Assembly: GCF_037975245.1 (NCBI RefSeq)
Contig: NC_092572.1
Coordinates: forward strand, 11,543,769-11,607,768
DNA from: Apostichopus japonicus
Lineage: Eukaryota > Echinodermata > Holothuroidea > Aspidochirotida > Stichopodidae
DNA length: 64,000 nucleotides
Direction: 5' to 3'
Every line of letters begins with the position of its first letter. Position 1 is the first letter of the stretch. The translations under genes and the position numbers were made by a program. The notes under the pieces are model-generated. The model was given only the letters and a program-made list of their open reading frames with translations. It was not told where the DNA came from and searched no databases. Below, piece after piece: positions 1 to 10,987 of the stretch.

Positions 1-250
1 CCAATTCACAGAAATTTTCAAAAGAAAATACGATCTGAAAAAGTCACTTTCTCTGGGTACGTCCGTCACAGGGAGGTTTTTTGAGTAGTTTTGTAGTTTA
101 TTTGGATGGACAAGGAATGAAACTCCATACAAGAATAGTACAAGGTAGATGTTCCTTATAACCCAAATGAAAAGTTATCTCCTATATATAGCCATTGAGA
201 TATGGATCAACAAACTGTCCCAAATGTACATCCGACTTTACGGAATTGCC
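1..250. repeat. Dispersed repeat, copy 1 of 2
   Basis: This segment is visibly the same sequence as 34365-34612: shared blocks run through the 'CACTTTCTCTGGGTACGTC' stretch, the 'TTTATTTGGATGGACAAGGA' stretch and the 'GTCCGACTTTACGGAA' stretch, with scattered substitutions and small indels. No open frame is conserved convincingly between the copies, so I treat it as a non-coding dispersed repeat or the tail of a larger transposable element. Its left end lies outside the window. Confidence 0.7.
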
Positions 251-1550
251 CTGAACCGAAACTGGTCGGTTGAGCATAAACAAAACCACCGTTATTAAGA
301 CCTTCATATGATTCACATTATCTCGAATGTTGATCCTGCTACTTAACTTCGTAGCGAAGCTTCTAGAATTTTGTGTCTTACAGTGCAAGGAAAATTTGAC
401 ATTCTGTTACAGTGCAACCCTATAGTAGTACTGGTAACATGGCCCTAGACCTAACTAATAGACGTTGTATAACAGGCTAGCCCGTGTAATTGTATCATCC
501 AACTGTTACGTAAAATCACAACAACGCCAGTTTAACCACAAAAGAAAACTTGCAGATCTAGAATTGATTGTTCTCAAACCAACTGGCTTTAGGTTATGTG
601 CAAAATATTAGGTAACCAACAAAATATCGTCATTTGCTGTATCAAGGAGGCCTAGGCTATGGTCATAACAAGTAATTTGGCAACAGTATAGGCCTACAGG
701 TACTCATAACGTTTTGTATGTGTAGTGTTTTGAGCGAGTCGTGTTCAAATTCTTCGATTTCTGTCATCTTTTGGAAAAGCTTGCAGTGGAAATTCGTCTT
801 TACTTGTGGTGGAGCAACCTGATACCACATATCGGTTTTGCATATTTAACAGTAACGAGATAAATTTACGTAATAACAAAACTCCTAACACTAAATCTCA
901 ATTACTACGGAGCGCTGCAACAGTGTAATGTTGTGTGTTCTCAGATGTTTAAGAATGTAAACATAGCGTCTCGGAAGTGAGCTGAGTTCCTCGACTGACG
1001 TCACGCCGCATTACCGTAAATACAACAATTTTCGAAAGTTTTTATTACCCTCAAATTTTTTATCGTTTAATCCTCGAGGATGCAAGCTTCGTTTGACACA
1101 AATTGGGTATTATTGGAAAGCTACAAGTATACAGAATTCGATGAGAGAGAATTTTTTTTCCATTTCATAACCTCTTTAAGCTTCCGTTTTATCAGTTTTT
1201 CATGCTCGTTTTGTATGCGTTTGGCATACTGTATTTCTCCGTTAGTCTCTGGTTATTGCTATTGCTCACCGGATCATTAACGGACAAAGAACGGATGAAA
1301 CTTAGAAGTACAGTACTGTACCTATACCAAATATTTGACGGACGCTAACGTAGAAATAACGGAAGTGTAAAGGAACATAACTGACAATGAACAGATACGT
1401 AATGACGTTACATGTAAAAAACGGAAGAAACTCAGGCCAGAAAAACTATAACAGTCCATATAAAAAGAAGATGCAGCGTACTTCCACCTTGTCCTCTCCA
1501 AGCCTCCCACTCCTCATTCTGCTCATATAATCTTTACCGTCAACACCTAC
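251..1550. other. No gene recognised
   Basis: AT-rich sequence with only short, unsupported open frames. Nothing beyond a TATA-like box (TATAAAA at about 1459), which lies roughly 95 bp upstream of the Harbinger-like remnant's first ATG. Confidence 0.5.
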
Positions 1551-1553
1551 ATC

Positions 1554-1863
1554 ATGGACCCTTCAGAAAGATTTAAGCTTCAGACCATGCGTGTCAGTTT
1601 TACAAGCACATTTGCTTATCATTGAAGCCAACATCAAGAACTATGAACAAGTCAAGAAGGGAAGGAAGAGACATGCTTGCCCCAAATGCTGGTCTAGGGC
1701 CTGGCTTGGTTCACAGAGAAGACGGCAGTTTGGTCTTTATGACCAACTAATGAAGGAGCTGCGAATGGAAGACCAAAAATCCTTCATCAACTTCATGAGG
1801 ATGCCCCCTGATTTTGAGGCACTCCGGAGGCCCAGGTTTAGACCATTACTTCTCTGTTGCTAG
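1554..1863 (+). pseudogene. Harbinger/PIF-type transposase N-terminus, broken
   Basis: The open frame from 1591 to the stop at 1861 contains an RRRQFGLYDQLMKEL motif followed by a D..SF..FMRMPP segment and a run of Arg and Pro. This matches the N-terminal region that precedes the DDE nuclease in Harbinger/HARBI1-like transposases (a zinc-binding-like CPKC pair is just upstream). The likely start ATG at 1554 (M-D-P-S-E-R) is in another frame, so at least one single-base disruption lies around 1590. The DDE catalytic part is absent and the frame ends in a poly-T tract at about 1870. I read this as a 3'-truncated dead copy. Assignment is by motif only; a domesticated HARBI1-like host exon is the alternative. 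Confidence 0.6.
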
Positions 1864-2150
1864 TCTGTTTTTTTTTTTTTTTCGTTACTATTCGTTGATG
1901 TTCTTTAGTTCGTTCGTTGTTCTTCCGTTGTTCATCTGTTGTTTGTCCGTCCCTTGTACGTTTGTAATTCGTTTTCACTGTTAAACTACCAGTACTCTGC
2001 AAACCCCAGATGCATGCGCAACAACTTTTGCCAACGGAAATATCCGGAACTGGATGAATTTCCCACGTACTCTTGTCCATTCGTGCAATCCAGTGATATG
2101 TGACAGGGCCTTTACATCATGCACTGAGCTATGAATTATATTTTTACAAA

Positions 2151-2422
2151 GTGGCTATTCTTACGACTGTTCGTAAGAATAATTTCCGAATACGCATGCG
2201 CAGTTGCTATTTTTATGACAGGCGTACTATTTTTACAACCAGGAGTAACAATAATTTATCGGTTAGGGTTTGTCTTAGGGTTAGGATTGGGGTTTAGAGT
2301 TAAAGTTAGGGTTACCCATACTACATGTGCAGTTGCCTTATTTACTTTACTGCGCTTGAATTCGCCTTTGTCGTAAGAATAGTTTATAATTAATTGTTAC
2401 GACTAGTCGTAAGAATAGCCAC
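2151..2422. mobile_element. MITE-like element with telomere-like core
   Basis: The ends are inverted copies: GTGGCTATTCTTACGACT at 2151 and its complement AGTCGTAAGAATAGCCAC ending at 2422. Further imperfect copies of the TTCTTACGA motif lie inside. The centre (about 2258-2315) is a degenerate TTAGGG-like array (GGTTAGGG, TTAGGGTTAGG, GTTAGGGTTA). No convincing target-site duplication is visible and there is no coding capacity. It is most simply a small non-autonomous DNA transposon. Confidence 0.6.
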
Positions 2423-2589
2423 GGCCATATTTTTAATGCTACTGTCTAAGAACTATCTGATATCTCATTGACATTGGCTAAGGTCTAACAAATGCAATAA
2501 GACTACTAGGTACTATTGCCTAGACCTAGATTAAGTTTCAGAATGGAATAACCTAGGAATGACGCTTGAGTAATGAATGGGTCTGTAGT

Positions 2590-2608
2590 CCCCCCCCCCC
2601 CCCCCTCA
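2590..2608. repeat. Poly-C tract
   Basis: Uninterrupted run of C after GTCTGTAGT. Long C/G homopolymers recur in this window, usually next to the ends of hAT-type repeats; here no terminal repeat is seen. Confidence 0.8.
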
Positions 2609-3238
2609 AACGCTAACGCCCAAAAACTCCATCATCCATGACTAACAACCTAGGTTGTTACTTACAGTCCAGTAGGCTGCACTGTAGCGTAACTTACAGT
2701 GCAGTAGGCTGCTATCCTAACCGGTTACAGTTATTCACCTCACACACACACATATGGACACTGCGAAGTTCGGAAACCTTTGACTTAAAACACCCCAAAA
2801 ACTCTACCTTATGGTATAAATCACCTGAAAATATACTTGAAATGGTGAAAGAAGTGTGTTGTTGTACGATACACAGCCAAACTTTATTACCTGCACAGTT
2901 TTCAGGTTGTATTCCAAGAGATGATTCGTGAGTGTGGACAGGTACTCCAAGTATTGTTCTAGAAAGTTCGGACACCACACAGTGTGGTGCACTGCTGGTA
3001 AAGAAATTGGTGGCGCAGTTGCTCTTTCAGTTATTATAACAGACTTAAAGGCGATATCGCTCGTAGACTTTTTTTTGAGGGCGCTGGCATTATCGAGGTT
3101 TCAGCGAGGTTTAATGGGACCCCTAAAACTCACGTGACCTCGGTGGCAAATTTAGATCAGTGAATAGCACAGGCAAGCGTATGCGTAACAAGCCCGTACC
3201 CATGCACACATAATGTTATAGCACAGCATTTCAGATTA

Positions 3239-3642
3239 TTGTACTGTTTACCGCAAAGGATTTTCGTACGCGATAGTTTGTTGTTTGTGTGCCTTTTGAG
3301 TAAAGAATACTGTACGATTTTCGTACAAATACATTCGATTAGACTAGAGTATAGTGACAATCATGGAAAAGGGATCAGAGCAAGGAGAATCGGGCGAAAG
3401 AAAACGACCTTATCCTGGAACGAGCGTATAGGTTCAAGTGGAGGAAAGCCATTGTTGCATGGACCTGACAAAAACAGCAGTGCAAAGGAACAACAGCGAC
3501 GAAGAGATGCCACGAAGATCTATCTTCTACGTTCCTACGTAAACTGGCAAATGGAGAAAGAACTCTACAAACATGTCCACGATTTGACTTCTGTTAGCAA
3601 CGCAGATTTCGCAGAACATTTGCTTCAGGATCACACAAAAAG
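3239..3642 (+). CDS. Candidate exon of unrecognised gene
   Basis: A 3' coding stretch with a strongly coding look: a charged block, then RRRDATKIYLL, then an aromatic/charged helix (SYVNWQMEKELYKHV) and NADFAEHLLQDHTKR. It ends at AAAAG|GTAATG, a plausible donor in phase 2. I recall N-terminal motifs of the RRDAT.IYL type in uncharacterised, repeat-associated animal proteins, but cannot name the family. No in-frame ATG exists before this block. An ATG at 3363 opens a short out-of-frame peptide (MEKGSEQGESG...), so either the gene is frameshifted near 3425 or the true exon start is elsewhere. It is phase-compatible with the exon at 10880. The first ~120 bp of the open frame are probably not coding. 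Confidence 0.4.
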
Positions 3643-4072
3643 GTAATGATTTGCTAAGCTAGGCTAAAACTGTATAGGGTAATACTAGTACATAGTAGTA
3701 CTACAGGGTATTGTCCTAGGTAACTGTCAGTATCTCCGTTAGGGGTAATGAGAAATTTTATGTTACAAAGTGATTAATCTTTGATTTTGAAAAAAAAAGA
3801 AGAAGCTTATTTTTCTTGAACTTTATAATCGAGGCAGTAAAACAGTTGGGAATGAGTTAGATCGGTTTTTGTTTTTTCGTGTAGAACTGGACCCAATAAT
3901 GACAAGCACAGTACTGTGCCCAATCTACAAATTTTATTTCAGTTCCAAGAATATTTCTTATTTCTGGGGGTGAAAATCTACACACACAGCAATTTTCCTC
4001 TTCCGTGGAGTCATCTGTCATTTCTATTTCTGTAATTGGAGGGTTTACACCGAGACTAGGGTTATGAAGATG

Positions 4073-5313
4073 CATGGGCGGCGATCATGGGGGGGACGGG
4101 GGGACATGTCCCCCCCAATATTTTTGTTGGGGGGATATAGTATCTAATATCCCCCCCAATATTTGGTGGCATAATTTTTTGTAAGCATATGTTTTGTATT
4201 TTTTTATGATATCGCTAGTAATTTCAAAATAGAAAATGCTTAGATGCAACTTAAAAGGTCTGGGAAGTGCCATTTCCAGCAATCTGGGAGGCATTTTCGG
4301 CCAAAATTTTCTTTTGCGCTTCGCGCCAACTTATGGTGGCGCTACGCTTAGACAGTCTGTGTAAAAGCTTTGCCCCTCCCTTGGCAAATTCCTCACATGG
4401 CGCCTGTTTAACCGTGTCACAATTTGTTACTATATATGACCGAAAGTAGTTTTTACTTTTTTTCTCGAAATGAATAGCTAGACGGACCGCATCCGTAATG
4501 AAATTTGGTTGGCATCTTGTGTATGAGTGTAAGTACGTACAATCACACATATGATCCACATCGATATGGGTTCACTGGGTTTCCATTTGGCCTGTTTCCT
4601 ACAAGATTTCTAACCGCAGGTGCTTAGCCAAGGGAGGGGGGGGTGAAGGGTGGAGACCGCCCTCCCCCTCGAGCATATTTTTTGGGTATTTTCTATGATA
4701 TCGAAGTTTTATAGTAGCTGTTATAAGAGGTTTCAATATTTTTACACCAATAATTTAACTGTCTGAATTTTCGAAAATTCTTTGAACAACATTCTTCATC
4801 ATACTTCCCTCTACTCGTGCAATTTTGACCGGTCTGTTAGGGGTTGAGGGGTTTTTCTATATTGGTTGTCCATAGATCAAATTTTGTGCAACATTATGGG
4901 TATGTTTTGAAGTGAATTTATTATTCAAATTCTGAACAAATAATGGGCTTAAAACCTTGAAAAGTGGGGCTGACGGGTATTGAGGGGCGTTATGTAGAAT
5001 TATCTACAAAGCAATGATCCACAGGAGATGCAATGAGGTCGAACATGATGTGTGACTGGTGAAAATCTTGAAAAAAGGTTATGAATGAAGAAAAAAAACT
5101 ATTAGGTAAAACTTGGTTCTCAGGCAAAAGTGTACATCTGGTTGGTCATTTTCAAGCCCGAGAAGTGCTATTTCCAGTGATCTGGGGGCTATCAAAACCA
5201 AAAATTTTCTTGTACGCTGCGCGCCAACCAATGGTGGCGCTCCGCTTTGATAGTAATTCGCCTGCATCCAAGCAAATGTCCCCCCCAATATTTGAAACAG
5301 ATCGCCGCCCCTG
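4073..5313. mobile_element. Non-autonomous hAT-type transposon A (1241 bp)
   Basis: Terminal inverted repeats CATGGGCGGCGATC (left) and GATCGCCGCCCCTG (right) are flanked by a perfect 8-bp duplication, TGAAGATG, at 4065-4072 and 5314-5321. An 8-bp duplication and a CAnGGGCGG-type end are the hallmarks of hAT transposons. Inside are G/C tracts next to both ends, two copies of the short 'GCGCCAACC..GGTGGCGC' hairpin module (near 4262-4360 and 5150-5250) and repeat block 4845-5250, which recurs near 6668 and 16900. There is no transposase, so it would need one supplied in trans. Confidence 0.88.
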
Positions 5314-5418
5314 TGAAGATGTATTACTGCGGGGTATCTGTGCTGGTGGTAGGGATGTCACTTGTTGTAATTAATGTACGGATAAAAGGGGGGATTAGAA
5401 GATAAACGCAAAGACACC

Positions 5419-5712
5419 GGGAAGAGAAAGAGGAACAGTAAAAATTTACAGCATTGATCCCTATTAACAGAGTAGCCAGTGACGGATCGAAGATTTCGGA
5501 AGGGGTGTGCGCCTCAGCTTACCCCTTACACCGACAATTCCATTTTTTACGTTTCCGTTTTCCTCTCTTACTAATGTATAAACTATATATATGGTCTATC
5601 ATAACGCGTGTGTGTGTAATTGACGCCTTACAATTGTACGATTGTGCTATGAAACCAATTGTGGCTGGTCTCGAACTCGACCGAGTCGTCGGAGAACATG
5701 ACGTATTTCGGT
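5419..5712. repeat. Dispersed repeat B, copy 1
   Basis: Closely matches 15664-15967 in the same orientation (shared blocks 'GAGAAAGAGGAACAGT', 'GGTCTATCATAACGCGTGTG' and 'GGCTGGTCTCGAACTCGACC'). The internal CAGTGACGGATCGA motif resembles a hAT-type terminus. The 115-codon open frame across it is not conserved between copies, so it is not called as a gene. Confidence 0.7.
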
Positions 5713-6667
5713 ACAAGGATCTATATGCGAACTGCAATATATCTATTTCCTTCGATGCAACACTGCCATCCACGGATCAAATGTTATACACTCCGACCTG
5801 AATGCTAATTGTTACCCCAAACCTAGTACCGTAACACTTACAATGAATCTAAAAATAAATTCCACATGCGATTGGAGAATTGAGCACATCTCCTGTGAAT
5901 ATCATGTAGTGGACCCAAGGGCGTATCATGGGCGGGGAGAGGGGGTGGGGATGGACGCACTCATCACTTCTTGAGATTGTTCCCATCTGCATGAAAACGC
6001 GCACCCACAACCATACGCACCACACCTCTAATCGCTTCCCGATGAGTTACGAAACTTAATTAATGACCTTCGCCTTAGGACCAAGACCTTAACAAAATCC
6101 GCCATCACACCACTTTATCGATAACAATCGAGTTGTGTATTAGTGACGTCTAGAGGTCGTGCACTGACCTACATGGAGTGTGACCACTCCCGATTTTGCA
6201 ATTTCCCAAGATCAAGCCCCGAAAAACCCAAGAAATCCCAAGGACACTGTTCTGTATGGATATCTAGCGATATCTTCCCGAAACTGAAGGCAGATAGAAC
6301 TTACAATATTGTCACGTGATACGGATACGGTCATCATGATCATGGGCTCATTGGGTATTAATGTATGAATCGAGTTAGTTGTGTTATTTGTTATTATAAT
6401 GAAAACAAAGTATGTAATTTAAAACCCAATTCCAGACAATGTTTTACTGAGTACAACATCGGGACATGAGTTTTAGAAAAATTCTAAACAATAACCAAAC
6501 ACTCCACAGACTTGTAACTGCGTTCATTTGGGGGGAAAAAGCAGGGCTTTCATATAAATATAAAAGGTAAAAATAAAGATGCCTTCGGTGTATCTGGTAA
6601 GTAAAAAGCACAGGAAATTCAGCTTAGATGGAGACAAAGTTCAATCGAAATAGGCCTATGCTTAAGG

Positions 6668-7149
6668 GTTGAAGGAGGTTTTTCTATATTGGTCGTCAAT
6701 TGATAATATTTTGTGCATCATTATATGGGTAATTTTTTAAGTAAATATATTCACGAAAATTGTGAATTTTCAAATTCTGAACAAATAATGGGCTGAAAAC
6801 CTTGAAAAGTGGGACTGAAGGGTATTGTGGGCCGCGACGTAGAATCACCTGTACTAAAAGCAATGATCCACATGAGATTCGATGAGGTCGAACATGATGT
6901 GTGACTGGTGACAATCTACAAAAAGGTTTTGGATGGAATAAAAAATATTAGGAAATTCTTGGTTCTCAGGCAAAAGTGTACATCTAGTTGGTCTTTTCAA
7001 GCCCGAGAAGTGCCGTTTCCGGTGATCAGGGGGGGGGGGGGTATCAAAATCAGAAAGTTTCTTGTACGCTGCGCGCCAACCGATGGTGGCGCTCCGCTTA
7101 GATAGCAATTCGTGCCTCCCGGGATGGAATTTTCCTGGACACGCGCCTG
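6668..7149. mobile_element. hAT-like element fragment, right end
   Basis: This block matches 4845-5250 and 16900-17358: the same 'AACAAATAATGGGCT' and 'TCGAACATGATGTGTGACTG' stretches, the G tract, then the GCGCCAACC/GGTGGCGC hairpin module. It ends with TCCTGGACACGCGCCTG, the same terminus as at 17358. A possible left end CAAGGGCGTATC lies at 5916, but the 8 bp flanking the two ends differ, so I call only the right part. Non-coding. Confidence 0.6.
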
Positions 7150-7612
7150 GATAATATTTCGGTTTGTTAGAAATATTCCTGTAGGCAGAGAAAAAGTTTG
7201 ACGGTGAAATTGCGTTTTCATAACTACGCGAAATAAGTTTTGTCATGTTATATCGCGGAGTTATTTCTCCTGGGTTTCTCTCATATTCGGGGAATGCTCT
7301 TCAAGGTATGTCTGAAAAATATCGCTGTTGCTCCACCCGATTTCAGACATGTGGAATTTATTTCCAGGGTCATGACACAAAAATGTCAAAGTTCTATCTT
7401 TTGGAGATCCATCTAGAGCATGCTCTCTAGAACATATATCAACCATTCTGCCAGTTAAAACTTGATTTTTCCAGTCGAAAATTGTGAATGAATTGACCCT
7501 CTTCCGGCTTGAAAAGCTCGTTCGCCCGAAATTTTTCCTAATCTTATGACGTCATGTGACGTCTTAGGAATAAGATTTGCTCTCGCATTTGCCTCCGAAC
7601 ATGTAAACACAT

Positions 7613-9196
7613 CAGTGGCGGCGGAACCGGGGGGGGGGGCTTGGGGCTGACCCCAATGAAAAAGTTGATGGGGAAATGCATGATAAGCCCCCCGTCCCCA
7701 ATGTTTACCAAGGCTCCGAAAGGTGCATCTGCCCATTTTTCAATGCATACTTGTCGATCTGTCCGATGCACAGGTATACTATATAGGTGTAATAATTTTA
7801 GTAAATGCTGGGGGGGGGGGGGGACCCTCGGCGTTGATCGACGAGAGTGCTACTTCGGGAAACGTGAAAGTCTAAGGGATGACTAGATGACTATTTGGTA
7901 TTTTGGACTTTTTGGTACCTTCTACATTGAGGAAATCTAATCTCTGTTCTGAAAGAATTGCAGTCGATACGAGGGTTAAAAACAATGGGATAGTGGGATC
8001 AGTGGCGGAGCGTCCACACAGTCAGAGGAGGCGAATGCCCCCTGACGGACTCAAATGGACTGCTGGCGCCCTTTTAAGCTTTCTACCACTTTTTACTTAT
8101 TCGCGATTATTGATTTTTTTATTGCGCTGTCAAATACCTATCGACATTTGTCACAATTTGTTTGTGTAATTTTCTGACAAAATGGCGATGACACCTATTT
8201 ATTCTTCGTTTATCTGCAAATTAGCAAGGCCCGGAAAGGGTCATTTCCGCCGATCTAGGGAGTGTCTTTACTCAAAAAAATTTCTGTACGCTCCGCACCA
8301 ACCGGTGGCGGCGCTCCGCTAACATAGTAGGTCGAAAGCGCCCCTAGAGACCATTCTCGCCCCCCCCCCTGACCAATACCCCTAGCTCCGCCACTGAGTG
8401 GGATGGTGGTTGTCTGGGTAAGGAATCACAAAAGGGCTGAGTGGGAGTGGTGGGGAGCAGGGCGAACATGACGGGGGGGGGGGTAGGTGAGGATTATTGC
8501 AGCCAGAGCATTCAAATGATATGATAAATGATTTTCTGTATCATGCCTCATCGAAAATTAGTGTTTTAAATAAGAGTGTAATAAGCTAAACGCTTGCGTT
8601 TACACTACGAGTACACGCAAGGCGTGGAACATGGCTCTATGTTTAAACGAAATCAATTAACGACCAAAAACACAATATTAGCATTTCACCTGTACTGTAT
8701 AGGGTAGATGCATTCGTGACAGAGACAGTGACAGTGCTTGGTTCATAGAAATTTGTTGGCAACTGCACATGGTTTTGGAATTACCCATTTGTTGACATGC
8801 TTTATGTTTTTTCTGATGACATATATTTAATTATTGCATTTACTTGCAAGTAGTAATTTACTACACTCAAAAACGTCTTTGCGAGTACACTACGAGTAAT
8901 AGCTTCTCTCTTAAAACACCATCGAATATACAAATTACAATGTTTTTACAGATTTCTACGTTCAATCTGAGAAATTGCAGGCTTGAGACCCATATTTTAG
9001 AGCTAGGTAATCGCAGCATAAAACACTCGGGAAGTGCCGTTTCCGGCCATCTGGGGGTTTGAAAAACCCAAAATTTTCTTATACGCTCCGCGCCAACCGA
9101 TGGTGGCGCTCCGCTTAGATAGTCTCCACACATTAGCCCCACCCCCCCCCCACCCCCACCCCCCAAGAAAATCATTTTCCCGTTCCGCAGCGCCTG
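7613..9196. mobile_element. Non-autonomous hAT-type transposon B (1584 bp, host of a nested copy)
   Basis: The left end CAGTGGCGGCGGAACC and right end GTTCCGCAGCGCCTG are imperfect inverted repeats, flanked by a perfect 8-bp duplication AAACACAT at 7605-7612 and 9197-9204. G tracts follow the left end and C tracts precede the right end. A copy of the GCGCCAACC..GGTGGCGC module sits at about 9030-9125. A second, smaller hAT-type element (8000-8396) with its own target duplication is inserted inside, so this element is older. There is no transposase. Confidence 0.82.
8000..8396. mobile_element. Nested hAT-type MITE C (397 bp)
   Basis: Perfect 12-bp terminal inverted repeats CAGTGGCGGAGC / GCTCCGCCACTG, with a perfect 8-bp target duplication AGTGGGAT at 7992-7999 and 8397-8404. 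It contains one copy of the GCGCCAACC..GGTGGCGC module (8228-8330) and a C tract before its right end. No coding capacity. The intact ends and duplication suggest recent insertion into element B. Confidence 0.9.
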
Positions 9197-9589
9197 AAAC
9201 ACATACTTACACTACGCCAAATCTACATAAATACACACCAAAAAAAAGGATATAAGTCAGCGCGAATCAAAATCTTAATTTCCCGTGGAATGGCAGATTT
9301 AGAACCAAATGCGGCAACCGAAGTTCAAAGTGATAGTGGTTCTTCACCAGGCAGTGCAATTGGGCTAGAATTAGGAAGCCCTTTCTCATAATCGAAGCAG
9401 AGAGTGAAGGCGATGATCATGCCCATATTGAACCGACGTTGAGGGTGGACCTGAGGTGTTACGGTTAGGCATAGGATCCTCTGCGATTGATATGGGGGAG
9501 GGTCTAAGAGGAGGGAGATTTTTTTGAACAATTGAAGGTCCTTAGATGCGATCTGGTGCAATGTTTTGCCAGTTTCATCATTAACATAT

Positions 9590-10277
9590 GATATCATATT
9601 ATCAGCAGATTTGTTTCCTGTTTGAATTCCCGTTTACATGTTCTTTTACATATTATATCAGGAAGAAAAACATAGTGCTATTTTTCAAATAGGATGATTC
9701 TTGTTTGTTGTCCAATGTCTGGACTTTAATACATTTGACGAACTTAACCGATGGACAATATAAACTTTCATATTTTGTAAGACGGCCAGATGTGCAGTGG
9801 CCTTTAAACAAATATCGTTATCGCAGTGTATTAGCAGTGTAATAATTAGCCTATTTATAGGAAGCGCGTATCACGTTTGCTAGCTTAGCTTCATAACATA
9901 TGCTGTTCGTGCAACACCTTAATACGAATCATAGAAAGGATGAGAACGAACGCTGATGACGTCTTTGTGCATACGGTTCGTGACACTCCGTCGAGTGCGG
10001 TTAGGTAGGCAATATGTATTTTATTACGGAGTGGCCAACTGTAGGTTTGTAAAAGGCTATATAGGCTATATTAAAACTAAGTAAGTAGCTGCATCAGTAG
10101 GCCTGAATGTTACTACACTTATAACCAAGTTATCGGAGCTGACGAGTATTTAAGATTAAAAGAGCACTGACAAAATACCATGCTAGAAAACCAACAGTTT
10201 TTAACATTTTCCGACACTGACTAAGGTGGGGGGGTAGCGGTCGCTCCCCTTGCTCCCCCCTGGCTACGTCGATCCCT
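9590..10277. mobile_element. Partial hAT-type element, family of 58648-60178, inverted
   Basis: Reverse-complement match to about 58650-59345, including the stretches 'AAAGTCCAGACATTGGACAA', 'GTTAGGTAGGCAATATGTAT' and 'GAACGTTGTCGAC'-like neighbours with substitutions. It ends in a C tract and CCTGGCTACGTC, the terminus of that family, followed by ATCCCTG. I could not find a left terminus or a duplication, so this copy is truncated or rearranged. Confidence 0.65.
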
Positions 10278-10879
10278 GGATCCACAACATATCGAAGAAG
10301 AAAACCGTTCGGAACTATTGCAAGGAACATACACCGTGGTGAGAATTTTGTAACGAAGAAAAATATTTAGAAAATCCAGTCCATGGACTGGATTTTCAGA
10401 ATGCATTCTGTGCATTTGTCGTTGGAATTCGTGGAACTGCCTAAACCGTATTGTGCTTTGTGTTACCGTGACGAACAACCATAGAATCTTTACAACCCAT
10501 ATGTTTATACAGTGTGTTGGCTATATAATGTACTACTCGGTGCTGCACATGAGAGTACATCATACATGTACAGTATGCTGCGTATTACTACTAGTAGTAG
10601 GGTTGGTTGAATACTGAATGTTTGGCTCGGGATGTAAACTGCATTATGTAGCCACGTTAGGTAGGCATATGTGCCATTTTATACTCATTATTAGGCCAGT
10701 ACTTAGGCCTGGAGTTTTGCAGATCAATTGTCTGAAACTAAATAACATTTCATGAAACATGGAGGGTGTAGGCTAAATTTACAACAAACGTAACCATAAC
10801 TGTTCATTATATCACTGCTTGTTATTGTGGACATCATGGACCGACATTAATACATTTGAACTTTCATTTTTCTTTTCAG

Positions 10880-10987
10880 GCAGTACAGATACATAGCCTA
10901 CCGTCAACAGGTTCAAATGGTGCTCGGGGTTCCTAGCAAGACATGTCAGGGCTGTGCTACCATCATGTGCAGTCTAAAGGATCAGAA
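10880..10987 (+). CDS. Candidate exon, possible P2X7-C-terminus-like motif
   Basis: Strong borders: a long pyrimidine tract with TTTTCAG before 10880 and AA|GTGAGT after 10987. The exon is open in one frame with phase 2 at both ends (108 nt). It reads R-Y-I-A-Y-R-Q followed by hydrophobics, Gly and two Cys (CQGC). The 'R.IAYRQ...LG....PSC' pattern is reminiscent of the Cys-rich P2X7-like C-terminal module found in many repeat-associated invertebrate proteins; this is recall, not a search result. Its entry phase matches the exit phase of the exon ending at 3642. A 21-nt phase-2 microexon at about 11686-11706 (before a perfect GTAAGT) could follow it, but is too short to support alone. Confidence 0.42.

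Noticed and set aside
5079-5288. Recurrent LSGAPPSVGAQRTRKF-type peptide in several places
   Set aside because: The conservation is of DNA in the hairpin module; the same module is open in two frames at several copies and has no start or splice context.
5454-5801. 115-codon frame on the plus strand
   Set aside because: Lies in repeat B; the copy at 15664-15967 has indels that do not preserve the frame.
5916-7149. Single hAT element from the CAAGGGCGTATC end to the CACGCGCCTG end
   Set aside because: The 8 bp outside the two ends (AGTGGACC and GATAATAT) do not match, so the ends probably belong to different insertions.
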